The translations under genes and the position numbers were made by a program. A stretch of DNA of 64,000 bases, taken from NCBI RefSeq assembly GCF_001436645.1, contig NZ_AYZI01000008.1, positions 1-64,000 of the forward strand, given 5' to 3'. Shown here piece after piece: positions 45,294-53,991 of this stretch. The number at the start of each line of letters is the position of its first letter. Position 1 is the first letter of the stretch. The notes under the pieces are model-generated. The model saw only the letters and a program-made list of their open reading frames with translations. It searched no databases and had not been told where the DNA came from. This DNA comes from Fructilactobacillus florum DSM 22689 = JCM 16035. Lineage in GTDB: Bacteria; Bacillota; Bacilli; Lactobacillales; Lactobacillaceae.

Positions 45294-46712
45294 TTAATTT
45301 AGCACAATTCTTCCGATTACTAATGCCACCATTGCCAGTAACGCCGCTAGTGTAATGATTATCATAACTAACCATTCAAAGCTTGTCAGCTGCCGATGTT
45401 GCTCATGAGCTGCCCACCAATAAAAGACAAAACCCAAGACATATGCAATTGAACACAGCCAGAGGTACTGGAGCCCGGCAAAGATAATCCCAAGCACTTC
45501 AAATCCCAGTGCCACTATTCCGGGAGCCATGAGCTTCAGCGAATGTTGGGCCCAGCCAACTTTGATTTGGTAAGCTCCGACCAAGGCGTAACAAACTACA
45601 ATGGCAGCCGTACAAAAGGAAATCGCCACTTGGTAAGCTTGATTAGTAAAAAGGAGCGAGACTAAAAACAACTGTAGTAACACTTGGGTTAACCACAGGG
45701 AATTAGCGGGCGCTCTATGCCGATTTAAACGACCAAACCACTGGGGCAAAAGGTGTTCGTTGGCCATCTGACTGGTTGCCTCCACCGGTAATAGCGTCCA
45801 AGATAGCCACGTTCCCATTACTGTCAAAATCAGAGAAATGCTGACAAACGCTCCACCCACAGGACCAAGCATTTGCTCCACCACATAGGTTAGGGCTGGA
45901 TTGCCAACGTGTGCCAATTGGGCTTGCGTCAGATATCCATACGGTAACATCGAAATGACCACGTTCAAAATCAATAAGGAGATAAACCCAATAATAGTTG
46001 CTCGACTAGCATCCGTGCGACGGCGCGCACGATTAGCCATCATCGTAGCACCCTCAATTCCAATGAAAATCCACATCATGATCATAATACAGTGCTTAAT
46101 TTGCTCGAAAATCCCACTGGGGGTGGCGACCGAATAGGTAAAATTGCTGCTAAAATTTTGCCAAAAATGAGCAGTGAAAATACCGGCATTAAAGGTAACG
46201 AGCCCCAAAAGAATGAAAGCCACCAAGGGAACTAACTTTACGATCGTCACAATGGAATTAATAAAAGCCGCATTTTCAACCCCGTTAACTACCAGCCAGG
46301 TCAATAGCCATGAAATAATCGATGCGGTAATGATGGCTGGTCCAGAATTCCCTGATTTAAATACCGGCAAAAAGTAGCCGAGAGCTGACATCATCATCGT
46401 AGCAAAGGCAATGTTTCCAATCCAAGCTGACAGCCAGTAACCCCAACCAGATAAGAAGCCCGCAAAATTACCAAATCCTGCTTTGGCATAGTCAGAAATT
46501 CCCGTTAGTTCTGGATGGGTTTCACTCAATGACTTTAAGCTGAGGGCTAATCCCAAGATTCCAATCCCGACAATCAACCAGGCTAATAATGCTGGCCCCG
46601 GCGTAGCAACCGCTGCCAATTGCTGACTAGCGTTGTAAATCCCAGCGCCAATGCTCGAACTAATCACTAACATGATTAGTCCCACCAAAGAAACGCCGCC
46701 TTTTCTATTCAT
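45294..46712 (-). CDS. arcD: Arginine/ornithine antiporter
   Basis: A 472-residue APC-superfamily exchanger that takes up arginine and exports ornithine. The N terminus VSLVGLIMLVISSSIGAGIYN and the segment SETHPELTGISDYAKAGFGNFAGFLSGWGYWLSAW are those of the basic amino acid antiporter (ArcD) family; 12-13 membrane segments are predicted. It follows arcB by 34 bases in the same direction, which supports the substrate call. GAAGGA lies about ten bases before ATG. Confidence 0.88.
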   Translation of the reverse strand: MNRKGGVSLVGLIMLVISSSIGAGIYNASQQLAAVATPGPALLAWLIVGIGILGLALSLKSLSETHPELTGISDYAKAGFGNFAGFLSGWGYWLSAWIGNIAFATMMMSALGYFLPVFKSGNSGPAIITASIISWLLTWLVVNGVENAAFINSIVTIVKLVPLVAFILLGLVTFNAGIFTAHFWQNFSSNFTYSVATPSGIFEQIKHCIMIMMWIFIGIEGATMMANRARRRTDASRATIIGFISLLILNVVISMLPYGYLTQAQLAHVGNPALTYVVEQMLGPVGGAFVSISLILTVMGTWLSWTLLPVEATSQMANEHLLPQWFGRLNRHRAPANSLWLTQVLLQLFLVSLLFTNQAYQVAISFCTAAIVVCYALVGAYQIKVGWAQHSLKLMAPGIVALGFEVLGIIFAGLQYLWLCSIAYVLGFVFYWWAAHEQHRQLTSFEWLVMIIITLAALLAMVALVIGRIVLN

Positions 46713-46746
46713 TAGTTAAAAATCCTTCCCAAATAAGCGCTTCGGT

Positions 46747-47784
46747 TCAAAATAAGGTTAAATCGCCGAGCGTTGCCGCCATGATCGCCATAATTGCCGG
46801 TTTCCGGTTGCCCGCTTCTTGAAACTGCCGGGCGTACTTACTACGAAAAACCGTATCGGTAACCTCCAAAGCCGGACCATCTAAACCATGACATTGACTG
46901 GCAACCTGGGCAGCCGTAGTCGTATTGCCATCATGAAAAGCCGGCAAACAATGCATGAAGATCAACTGGTCAGCGGGTGTCTTGGTTTTTTCAAGTAAGG
47001 CCACGTTAACCTGATAGGGACGCAACAAATCAATCCGTGCTTGCCAATTATGTTCACCCATGGAAACCCACACATCAGTGTAGATGACGTTGGCTGCTCG
47101 CACCCCTTGCTCAATATCTGCGGTTACTAGTGGTCGGGCTCCGCTTTGTTGCGCCCATGTCTGTGCTTGTTGCTGCACAGCCGCGCTCGGCTGCAATGCG
47201 GGAGGCGCGACGATGTGAACGTTAACCCCCAGCATCGAACCAGTTACCAACAACGAGTTCGCCACATTATTCCGCCCGTCACCAACGTAAGCCAGATTAA
47301 TTCCACGCAAATGCCCAAAATTTTCCTTAATCGTCAAAAAATCAGCGATCATCTGCGTTGGATGCCACTCGTTTGACAAACCGTTCCAAACCGGAACTTG
47401 GGCGGCAGTGGCCAACGTTTCTAAATCTTGCTGGGCAAACCCGCGATACTCGATCCCGTCTGCCAATTCACCAAAAACTCGACCACTGTCTTCAATCGAT
47501 TCCTTCGTTCCAAACTGGCTGGAGGTTGGATCGATGTAAGCCACGTGGGCCCCCATTTCAGCGCCACCAAGTTCAAATGATAACCGCGTTCTAGTGGAAG
47601 TTTTTTGAAACAGTAAAATCAGCGACTTATCATGCAGGTATTGAGGCACCTTTCCGTGTTGTTGCTTTTCTTGCTTCAACTGGCTAGCAAATTCAATTAA
47701 AGCTTCCAGTTGAGCGGGTGTAAAATCCACTTCCTTTAAAAAAGAGCGACCCTGCAAACCTTTTAATTCATTTAGCACTGTCAT
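46747..47784 (-). CDS. arcB: Ornithine carbamoyltransferase (catabolic)
   Basis: Splits citrulline with phosphate to ornithine and carbamoyl phosphate. The 345-residue protein has the carbamoyl-phosphate motif STRTR in FQKTSTRTRLSFELGG (about 57-72), the SSQFGTKES loop, the ornithine-site motif near NEWHPTQ and the HCLPAFHD motif (about 277-284) that separates it from putrescine carbamoyltransferase. The start is the ATG at 47784, eight bases after AGGAG; an upstream ATG extends the frame into arcA without a ribosome binding site. arcA ends 14 bases before it. Confidence 0.93.
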   Translation of the reverse strand: MTVLNELKGLQGRSFLKEVDFTPAQLEALIEFASQLKQEKQQHGKVPQYLHDKSLILLFQKTSTRTRLSFELGGAEMGAHVAYIDPTSSQFGTKESIEDSGRVFGELADGIEYRGFAQQDLETLATAAQVPVWNGLSNEWHPTQMIADFLTIKENFGHLRGINLAYVGDGRNNVANSLLVTGSMLGVNVHIVAPPALQPSAAVQQQAQTWAQQSGARPLVTADIEQGVRAANVIYTDVWVSMGEHNWQARIDLLRPYQVNVALLEKTKTPADQLIFMHCLPAFHDGNTTTAAQVASQCHGLDGPALEVTDTVFRSKYARQFQEAGNRKPAIMAIMAATLGDLTLF

Positions 47785-47798
47785 CAATTTGTCTCCTG

Positions 47799-49037
47799 TT
47801 AGTTTGCTAGCGGAGCTCGGCGAATCGGTTGTGACATGCACCGCGCTCCGCCACGTCCTCTTGATAATTCTGATGAGTGAATTTCATACACTTGGAGTCC
47901 ATGCTGCCGCATCAATTCCACTGAAACGTGATTGCGATCGTACGTAATTACTTCTCCAGGGGCAATCGCTAAATTGTTAGAACCATCGTTCCATTGTTCT
48001 CGTGCTGCCACTACTGGATCACCATTTCCGGTTTCCATCACATCAATTTCTGACAAATCCAACACTTCTTTCAACGTCGCCGCCAGGTCAGTTCGATGCA
48101 ACAGCCGCAATTCTCCATGTGCTCCTGGTTCCAAAATATTAATGTTCAGCTCACCTGCCTCATTCATGATTCCTGGATAGACGGTAAATTGATCATAATT
48201 TACCATTGTAAAAACCGTATCAAGATGCATCATGGCATGATTATGCGGAATTTCAACGGCTACCACTCGGTCAAAGTGTGAATGAGGATTCGTAAATAAT
48301 TCTCGCGCTAACTTTTCAATTGACCGCGTTGAGGTTCTTTGTGAGACTCCAATGGCTAAAACATGATCACTCAACACTAACTCATCGCCCCCCTCTAGGC
48401 GAGCATCGCCCGTCCGTCCCTGCCAGAGATCGACTTTTCCAGCAAACCGGGGATGATATTGAATAATGTATTGTGAAATCAAAGATTCTGGTTGCCGAGC
48501 AGCAAAACTCATGCGATTAATCGTCAAACCAGTTCCCATCATTGCCTGAGGATCTCTTGTAAAGTAGGCATTCGGAAGTGGGTCAAGGATAAAGGGATTG
48601 GCAGCGTCGGAACCAGCCACATCATGTAAAGAAGGCCGCTTAAAACTTACTTGGTTGCGCCGGACGCCTGCATAAATCGTCGCCACCAGATCTGCCGGTG
48701 CCAAAGTATGAAAGTAAGTCATCAAATCATGCGCTGCTGCCCCAGTATAATAATGTTCTCGCAAATAATCGGTTAGAAATGCATCTAAAACCTGCTCATC
48801 TTGAAAAATATCTTCCAATAATTGCTCAACATAAACCGTCTCAACCCCGTGTTTGCGGAGAGTCTGTGCAAAATAATCATGTTCTGCGGCCGCAATCTTT
48901 TGGTAAGGAACATCATCAAAAAGCATGCGCTCCATAGTCTGTGGTGTAATGTTCTCAACCTCTTGCCCTGGTCGATGTAATAACACCGATTGTAAGCGTC
49001 CAATTTCTGAGTTGACTTGAATCGCATTGTTTTCCAT
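47799..49037 (-). CDS. arcA: Arginine deiminase
   Basis: Hydrolyses arginine to citrulline and ammonia, protecting the cell against acid. The 412-residue protein has the nucleophilic Cys400 in GGARCMSQPI, the FTRDP motif (residues around 161-165), EGGDEL and the catalytic His in AMMHLDTVFTM. A TATAAT element on the minus strand (49096-49101) is about 60 bases before ATG. It is the first gene of arcA-arcB-arcD. No argR/arcR regulator or carbamate kinase is found nearby. Confidence 0.96.
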   Translation of the reverse strand: MENNAIQVNSEIGRLQSVLLHRPGQEVENITPQTMERMLFDDVPYQKIAAAEHDYFAQTLRKHGVETVYVEQLLEDIFQDEQVLDAFLTDYLREHYYTGAAAHDLMTYFHTLAPADLVATIYAGVRRNQVSFKRPSLHDVAGSDAANPFILDPLPNAYFTRDPQAMMGTGLTINRMSFAARQPESLISQYIIQYHPRFAGKVDLWQGRTGDARLEGGDELVLSDHVLAIGVSQRTSTRSIEKLARELFTNPHSHFDRVVAVEIPHNHAMMHLDTVFTMVNYDQFTVYPGIMNEAGELNINILEPGAHGELRLLHRTDLAATLKEVLDLSEIDVMETGNGDPVVAAREQWNDGSNNLAIAPGEVITYDRNHVSVELMRQHGLQVYEIHSSELSRGRGGARCMSQPIRRAPLAN

Positions 49038-49144
49038 GATTTAAATCCTTTCCATCCTACTTCGTTTGAAGCTTACTGATTTAATTTCTATCGCTATTAT
49101 ACAAGAATTACCCACAACAATTTACCAACAGTCAACAATTAATT

Positions 49145-49178
49145 AAAAAAAAAGACTTCGCAGTCCTGCGAAGTCTTT
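49145..49178 (-). terminator. Terminator of the metal-binding lipoprotein gene
   Basis: AAAGACTTCGCAG and CTGCGAAGTCTTT form a perfect stem with a two-base gap; on the minus strand a run of T residues follows. Confidence 0.9.
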
Positions 49179-49184
49179 GATCAA

Positions 49185-50084
49185 TTAGCCTTGTTCCTGT
49201 TTTTGCACCGCCAAAACTTGTTGGTAAATTCCCGTCATCCAATCAGCATAAGTTTGCTTTGGGGGCACGGTCTCCGTAATTTTGATCACCGGAACCTGGT
49301 GCTTTTTCGCTAGAGATCCCATTTGGCGAACCACTTTACTATCATTTTGAGTATTGTCTACAAAAAACGCGACCTCCCGTTTTTCCAACGACGCACGCAA
49401 ATCACGCACTGCTTTAGGACTCGGATCGACTTCTTTATCGATTGCGTTCGCAAAACTAGCATTTGCGACTTGATAACCCATATATTTTAAAGCGTCATTA
49501 AATACCGGCTCACTCACTGCCACTTTCTGATTCAGCTGCTTAGTAGCCAGATTAGTCCGCGCTTGGTCAGCTAGGTTCGTCACCGCAGCATACTTCTTTT
49601 GTTGAGCCGCTGCATTCTTTTGAAACTGCTTTTGTTGTTTGGGACGCAAATTGCGCGCCTGCTGTTCAATCTGTGTAATCATTTTTCGTGGCATTCTTGG
49701 ATCAAAAAACAAGTGCTCGTTCTCACCATCGTGGCGATCTAAAACATGGGCTGCCACCACTTGGGGCTGTTTTTGAGCAAGCTTCGCCATCCAATCATCG
49801 TAACCAATCCCATTCCAAATCAACAGATCGGCCTGTTCAACCGTATGCGCCGTTTGGGTTCCTGGTTCAAAATCGTGAGGATCAGTCGTTCCTTGCACGA
49901 TGGCCGTCGCTTTTCCCTCCTGACCCAATACTCCTTGTGCTAATTGGGCATAAACATTCGTCGAAGCAACCACTTTTAATTGGTGGTGCTGGCTACTAGC
50001 TGGTTGCTTTTTTTTACAACCAGCTAATAACAGGGGAATGAGTAAAAGTGTCCCGATCAAAACCCAGCGTCGTGTTTGTTTCAT
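49185..50084 (-). CDS. Zinc/manganese-type ABC transporter substrate-binding lipoprotein
   Basis: A 299-residue cluster A-I binding protein (ZnuA/AdcA/TroA type). It is a lipoprotein: basic start MKQTRRW, hydrophobic stretch, lipobox LLAGC at residue 22. Metal ligands are expected from the His in TTDPHDFEPG (about 69), the His in NEHLFFDP (about 123), the Glu or His near VAVSEPVFND and the Asp in FFVDNTQND. The long basic region QQKQFQKNAAAQQKKYAAV is the linker helix. AGGAGG lies eight bases before ATG. No permease or ATPase gene is next to it, so it is an orphan component. It is divergent from the TetR gene. Confidence 0.85.
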   Translation of the reverse strand: MKQTRRWVLIGTLLLIPLLLAGCKKKQPASSQHHQLKVVASTNVYAQLAQGVLGQEGKATAIVQGTTDPHDFEPGTQTAHTVEQADLLIWNGIGYDDWMAKLAQKQPQVVAAHVLDRHDGENEHLFFDPRMPRKMITQIEQQARNLRPKQQKQFQKNAAAQQKKYAAVTNLADQARTNLATKQLNQKVAVSEPVFNDALKYMGYQVANASFANAIDKEVDPSPKAVRDLRASLEKREVAFFVDNTQNDSKVVRQMGSLAKKHQVPVIKITETVPPKQTYADWMTGIYQQVLAVQKQEQG

Positions 50085-50158
50085 TGCGTTTCCTCCTAAT
50101 CCGTGCTAACTTAAAATTGTCGAAAGTATTAAACCAGCGTTGAATTCAACTATCAAAG

Positions 50159-50173
50159 CATAACACTGTTATG
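50159..50173. promoter_or_regulatory. Palindrome upstream of the TetR gene, probable operator
   Basis: CATAACACTGTTATG is a perfect 15-base palindrome with a single central base, 38 bases ahead of the TetR reading frame and in the gap shared with the divergent lipoprotein gene. Such short dyads are usual TetR-family operators. Confidence 0.55.
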
Positions 50174-50210
50174 TAACTCTTGACAACTATTTCTTTGAAA
50201 GGAGTCGCTT

Positions 50211-50852
50211 ATCACTAATCATCATGAGCAACTAGCCACCAAACAGGTCCTACTTGAAGCCGCCACGACGGTTTTTTTAACAAAGGGCTTTGACAATGCC
50301 ACTATTCGCGAAATTTGTCGCAAGGCAAATCGCACCACTGGAGCCTTTTATCAGCATTTTCAATCCAAAAACGAACTCCTGAAAATTATCCTGAGCCCAC
50401 TGTTCACAGCCCTTACTAACAGCTACAAGCAGCAGCTTCAGCAGGGACTTGCCGCTATTAACAAAGTCAAGATCGGTCAAATCTGGCAGGAGTATTTGTT
50501 GAATCTTGACCCTCTGATTACAATCATCTATGCCCACCCACAAAAACGAGCATTACTCTTATTTGATGCAGCCGGTTCCCAGTACAGTGATTTAGCCGAA
50601 CTGACCACCCGGTACTTCACCCAACAATTTATTGAACTGATCAATGTTATGCAGCAACAGCACGTGATTTCCTTTGAATTTCAGTTCAATTACCAAGAAC
50701 TCCACTTCCGAGTCTTTGCTTTTTTTGCAACTGTCTGTGACATCCTCAAACATAACTATCAGGAAGCAGAAACCAAGGCGCTCTGTCGGGGACTCTACCA
50801 ATTTTTTTATCCCGGATGGCTTACCTGGTTACAAATCAAACAGCCAGGATAA
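50211..50852 (+). CDS. TetR-family regulator lacking a standard start codon
   Basis: The reading frame is open from 50199 to the stop at 50850-50852. Its N terminus has a clear TetR helix-turn-helix: AATTVFLTKGFDNATIREIC then NRTTGAFYQHFQSKNELL. From position 50211 the product would have 213 residues, the usual size for the family, with a helical ligand domain after residue 60. The ribosome binding site AAAGGAG (50198-50204) is followed after six bases by ATC, exactly where ATG would be expected. The first ordinary start codon (TTG at 50496) would remove the whole DNA-binding domain. So the gene uses a rare ATC start, has lost its start by mutation, or carries a base error. It may control itself, the divergent lipoprotein gene or the D-LDH gene. 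Confidence 0.7.
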   Translation: MTNHHEQLATKQVLLEAATTVFLTKGFDNATIREICRKANRTTGAFYQHFQSKNELLKIILSPLFTALTNSYKQQLQQGLAAINKVKIGQIWQEYLLNLDPLITIIYAHPQKRALLLFDAAGSQYSDLAELTTRYFTQQFIELINVMQQQHVISFEFQFNYQELHFRVFAFFATVCDILKHNYQEAETKALCRGLYQFFYPGWLTWLQIKQPG

Positions 50853-50898
50853 CAGTGCTATCATTTTCAAAAATGCCGAAAAAGATTTATTTTTAAAA

Positions 50899-50907
50899 TG
50901 GTATAAT
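50899..50907 (+). promoter_or_regulatory. Extended -10 element of the D-LDH gene
   Basis: TGGTATAAT is a TGn extended -10 hexamer 24 bases before the start codon. No good -35 element is seen upstream, as is common for extended -10 promoters. Confidence 0.6.
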
Positions 50908-50930
50908 TAGTTTTGAAGGGGGAGTTTATT

Positions 50931-51929
50931 ATGAAAATCATTGCTTACGGAATCAGAGACGATGAAACACCTTATCTAGAAGAATGGGCCACCCGTCATC
51001 CAGAAGTATCAGTTGCTAAAGAAACGGAACTTTTAGATGAAACCAGTGTCGCTAAAACTGCCGGTTATGATGGGGTCGTTGCTTATCAACAAAAGCCATA
51101 TACAGCAGCGGTTCTCGACCGACTTGCTAGCAACGGAGTCAAAGTTCTATCATTGCGAAACGTGGGGGTCGATAATATCGATCGACAAGCCGTTAAACGA
51201 AATCATTTACGGGTAACAAATGTCCCAGCCTACTCACCAGCTGCCATCGCTGAGCTAGCTGTTACTGATATGATGCGTCTCTTACGTCATTCCAAACGAT
51301 TTGAAAGTAAACAACGCCAAGGAGACTTAACGTGGGCACCAGACATTGCTGAAGAAATGAATCAGCAAACGGTGGGAATTTACGCCACCGGTCGGATTGG
51401 ACGGACCGTTGTCCAGATTGTTCAAGGATTTGGGGCGCGGGTCATCGCCTACGATCCTTATCCTAATGCTGAACTACAAAAGGCGGGAATCTATGTTGAG
51501 ACCCCTGACGAGTTGTTTGCTCAATCTGATATCTTGACGTTACACGCACCTGCCTTAGCTGCAAATGATCATCTCATTAACGACGAAGCCATTGCCAAGA
51601 TGAAACCCGGGATCAAGATTATTAACGCTGCCCGCGGGAGCCTCATTGATACGGATGCTCTGATCCGTGGACTTGACAGTGGTCAGGTTAGTGGTGCCGC
51701 TCTGGATGTTTACGAGGACGAGGTTGGCATTTTCAATACTAAATTTGCTAACTTTGACGCAATTCCTGATGATCGCTTAAAAAATCTTATGCAACGAGAT
51801 AATGTATTAGTGACGCCCCACGTGGCTTTTTACACAAAAGTGGCTGTTAAAAATATGGTTCAATATGCTTTAGATGCCAATCTATCAATTCTGACAACTG
51901 GCGCTTCTGATAAAGAAGTCCAGCTATAA
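50931..51929 (+). CDS. ldhD: D-lactate dehydrogenase / D-2-hydroxyacid dehydrogenase
   Basis: Reduces pyruvate or a related 2-keto acid to the D-hydroxyacid with NADH. The 332-residue protein has the D-hydroxyacid dehydrogenase pattern: an N-terminal catalytic lobe with SLRNVGVDNID, an NAD-binding motif at TGRIGRTVVQIVQGFGARV (about 152-170; note ATGRIG where most have GTGRIG), Arg in NAARGSLIDT, Glu in DVYEDE and His in VTPHVAFYT. It is close to lactobacillar LdhD; D-hydroxyisocaproate dehydrogenase is the alternative. The start is the ATG at 50931, six bases after GGGGGAG. Confidence 0.88.
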   Translation: MKIIAYGIRDDETPYLEEWATRHPEVSVAKETELLDETSVAKTAGYDGVVAYQQKPYTAAVLDRLASNGVKVLSLRNVGVDNIDRQAVKRNHLRVTNVPAYSPAAIAELAVTDMMRLLRHSKRFESKQRQGDLTWAPDIAEEMNQQTVGIYATGRIGRTVVQIVQGFGARVIAYDPYPNAELQKAGIYVETPDELFAQSDILTLHAPALAANDHLINDEAIAKMKPGIKIINAARGSLIDTDALIRGLDSGQVSGAALDVYEDEVGIFNTKFANFDAIPDDRLKNLMQRDNVLVTPHVAFYTKVAVKNMVQYALDANLSILTTGASDKEVQL

Positions 51930-51942
51930 CTTTCCATTAAAC

Positions 51943-51979
51943 AAAAAACAAGCACTGCGAAAAGCAGCGCTTGTTTTTT
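51943..51979. terminator. D-LDH gene terminator
   Basis: AAAACAAGC and GCTTGTTTT pair with inner CTGC/GCAG, followed by a T run. Confidence 0.88.
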
Positions 51980-52061
51980 TAGTAATAACGACTGCGTTCC
52001 ATCGACAAACCCCGAAAAAACGGTTATGATAACAACCGTTATGCACCTAGAGGAGGCTTAT

Positions 52062-53927
52062 ATGCAACAGTTATCAATCGTTATCATCTTATTGGCAGCC
52101 CTAATTACACCGCTATTATTAAACCGTTTTCAGATTTCAGCCCTCCCAACCTCTGTCGTTGAAATTTTGGTTGGAATTGCTTTGGGTCCTAGTTTATTAA
52201 ATCTAATTCAAAATGATGGGATTTTAAAAGCACTCTCTGGAATTGGCGTGATTGTTTTACTATTTTTGAGTGGCTTAGAAATTGACTTCGGCATTTTTCG
52301 ACCCGGGTCCAAAAATCCTTCCCAACTTGAACAAAAACAACGAGCCGCTGCTTCCAAATACTCTCCCCTCAAACTTGCGGGAGCTGGTTATTTCTCAATT
52401 ATGGTTCTCTCCCTACTGCTAGGCTTCATCATGAAATTAACCGGACTGTTTAACGATCTTTGGCTCGCCGCCATTCTCTTTATGACGGTTTCTCTTGGGG
52501 TAGTTATCTCCGCACTAAAAGAAAGAGACACGCTTGGAACCAGTTTTGGTCAAATAATTTTGCTGATATCGGCGTTAGGAGAAATTGTTCCTATTATTGG
52601 TCTGACCATCTATGCTTCTTTATTTGGTACCAATTCCAAATCACTGTGGCTGACCCTAATTGTCTTTGCAGTTGCCGGCTTACTCTTGTACCGGTTTCGC
52701 AATTTCTTCAAACATCTCGACCAAATCAACAAATCCACCACTCAAGTCGACGTTCGCCTCGCCTTTTTCATGATTGCCCTCCTGTCACTTATCGCGGTAA
52801 GTGTCGGTTCTGAAGCCGTTCTTGGAGCCTTTGTTGGGGGAATGGTTTATAAATTACTCCAGCCATCTGAGAGCACACGTGAAAAATTAGATTCGATTGG
52901 TTATGGATTCTTTATCCCCATTTTCTTCATTATGAGTGGTGTCGGACTTAATCTCCGCCAGTTACTCAGCACACCAAGTACGCTCCTGTTGATTCCATTG
53001 ATTCTAGCCGGCTATCTCATTGCTAAACTAATGTTGTATCCCATTCTACGCCTGCGATTTAATCGTAAAAACGCTTTAGCCGGAACCGCCCTTCCCATGG
53101 CCACCATTACAATGGTGCTAGCCATCCTAAACGTGGCAGCAGAACTCAAGGTAATCACTCCCCAACAATCCGGTGATTTTTTGTTGGCAGCGATTATTAC
53201 TTGTGTTGTGGGTCCCCTAACCTTCAATCACTTTTTCAACCCTGCCAAGGATATCTATCACAACATCAAACTCAATATTTTTGGCGTAAACATCGTAACG
53301 ATTCCCTTAGATCAACAACTAAGTCGTAGCTGGTATGATGTCATGGTTTACACCGCCAATCCCCAAAGCTATGAATCCTTTAATAGTGAAGCCAACGTCA
53401 GCTTATTACCAACGCTCGATGCTGATTACTTGAGTGCCCACGGCTATTTTGATTGTGATATTGCACTTTTTGCTTATCTTGATGCTGAAAAAAACTACCA
53501 ACTAGCTAAAGCAGCTAAACGTTACGGCGTGAAACGGGTAATTGCTCGCTTTGAAGATCGTAATGTTAAGAATTCACATGAAAAGGAATTAACCAGTCTT
53601 GGCGTCGAGGTTTATAACACCTTCTCGATTAGTATTGCCATGCTGCGCGAACTGATTGAAGTTCCTTCGACCTTTAACATGATTAAATCAAACGAAACGG
53701 TAATCCATGAAGTTACGCTGAAGAACCAAAACTACATTGGAATTCCCCTGCGTCAGCTCCCATTTATCGATCAAATTACGATCAATCGGATTTTTCGCAA
53801 AGGCAAAATTGTCCAGCCCACGGGCGATACGACTCTACAGCTTAATGATCGGATCATTTTTTCAACAGCTAGCCCGCACCGATCTGAAAGTAATCGGATT
53901 CGAAGTGAAATTGCTAAATTAAATTAA
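52062..53927 (+). CDS. Monovalent cation:proton antiporter of the CPA2 family with RCK domains
   Basis: A 621-residue protein. The N-terminal 390 residues form about 12 membrane segments of a Na+(K+)/H+ exchanger (SGIGVIVLLFLSGLEIDF near 60-77 is the conserved segment). It is followed by a TrkA-N-like (RCK) domain (about 400-520) and a TrkA-C domain (about 540-620) that usually sense nucleotides or ions. This is the KefB/KefC-type layout. The glycine-rich nucleotide motif of the RCK domain is not typical. The start is the ATG at 52062, five bases after GAGGAGG. It is likely involved in K+ or pH homeostasis. Confidence 0.85.
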   Translation: MQQLSIVIILLAALITPLLLNRFQISALPTSVVEILVGIALGPSLLNLIQNDGILKALSGIGVIVLLFLSGLEIDFGIFRPGSKNPSQLEQKQRAAASKYSPLKLAGAGYFSIMVLSLLLGFIMKLTGLFNDLWLAAILFMTVSLGVVISALKERDTLGTSFGQIILLISALGEIVPIIGLTIYASLFGTNSKSLWLTLIVFAVAGLLLYRFRNFFKHLDQINKSTTQVDVRLAFFMIALLSLIAVSVGSEAVLGAFVGGMVYKLLQPSESTREKLDSIGYGFFIPIFFIMSGVGLNLRQLLSTPSTLLLIPLILAGYLIAKLMLYPILRLRFNRKNALAGTALPMATITMVLAILNVAAELKVITPQQSGDFLLAAIITCVVGPLTFNHFFNPAKDIYHNIKLNIFGVNIVTIPLDQQLSRSWYDVMVYTANPQSYESFNSEANVSLLPTLDADYLSAHGYFDCDIALFAYLDAEKNYQLAKAAKRYGVKRVIARFEDRNVKNSHEKELTSLGVEVYNTFSISIAMLRELIEVPSTFNMIKSNETVIHEVTLKNQNYIGIPLRQLPFIDQITINRIFRKGKIVQPTGDTTLQLNDRIIFSTASPHRSESNRIRSEIAKLN

Positions 53928-53934
53928 CCAAAAT

Positions 53935-53975
53935 AAAAGTCACGCCCACTGGTAACTGCCAGTGAGCGTGACTTT
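53935..53975. terminator. Bidirectional terminator antiporter / xylulokinase
   Basis: AAAGTCACGC and GCGTGACTTT pair, with CACTGG/CCAGTG inside. It serves both convergent genes. Confidence 0.92.
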
Positions 53976-53991
53976 TTGTTTGCAATCTTAA

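Noticed and set aside
50496-50852. Separate 118-residue protein starting at TTG
   Set aside because: It is only the C-terminal part of the TetR frame; upstream codons encode a clear DNA-binding domain in the same frame.
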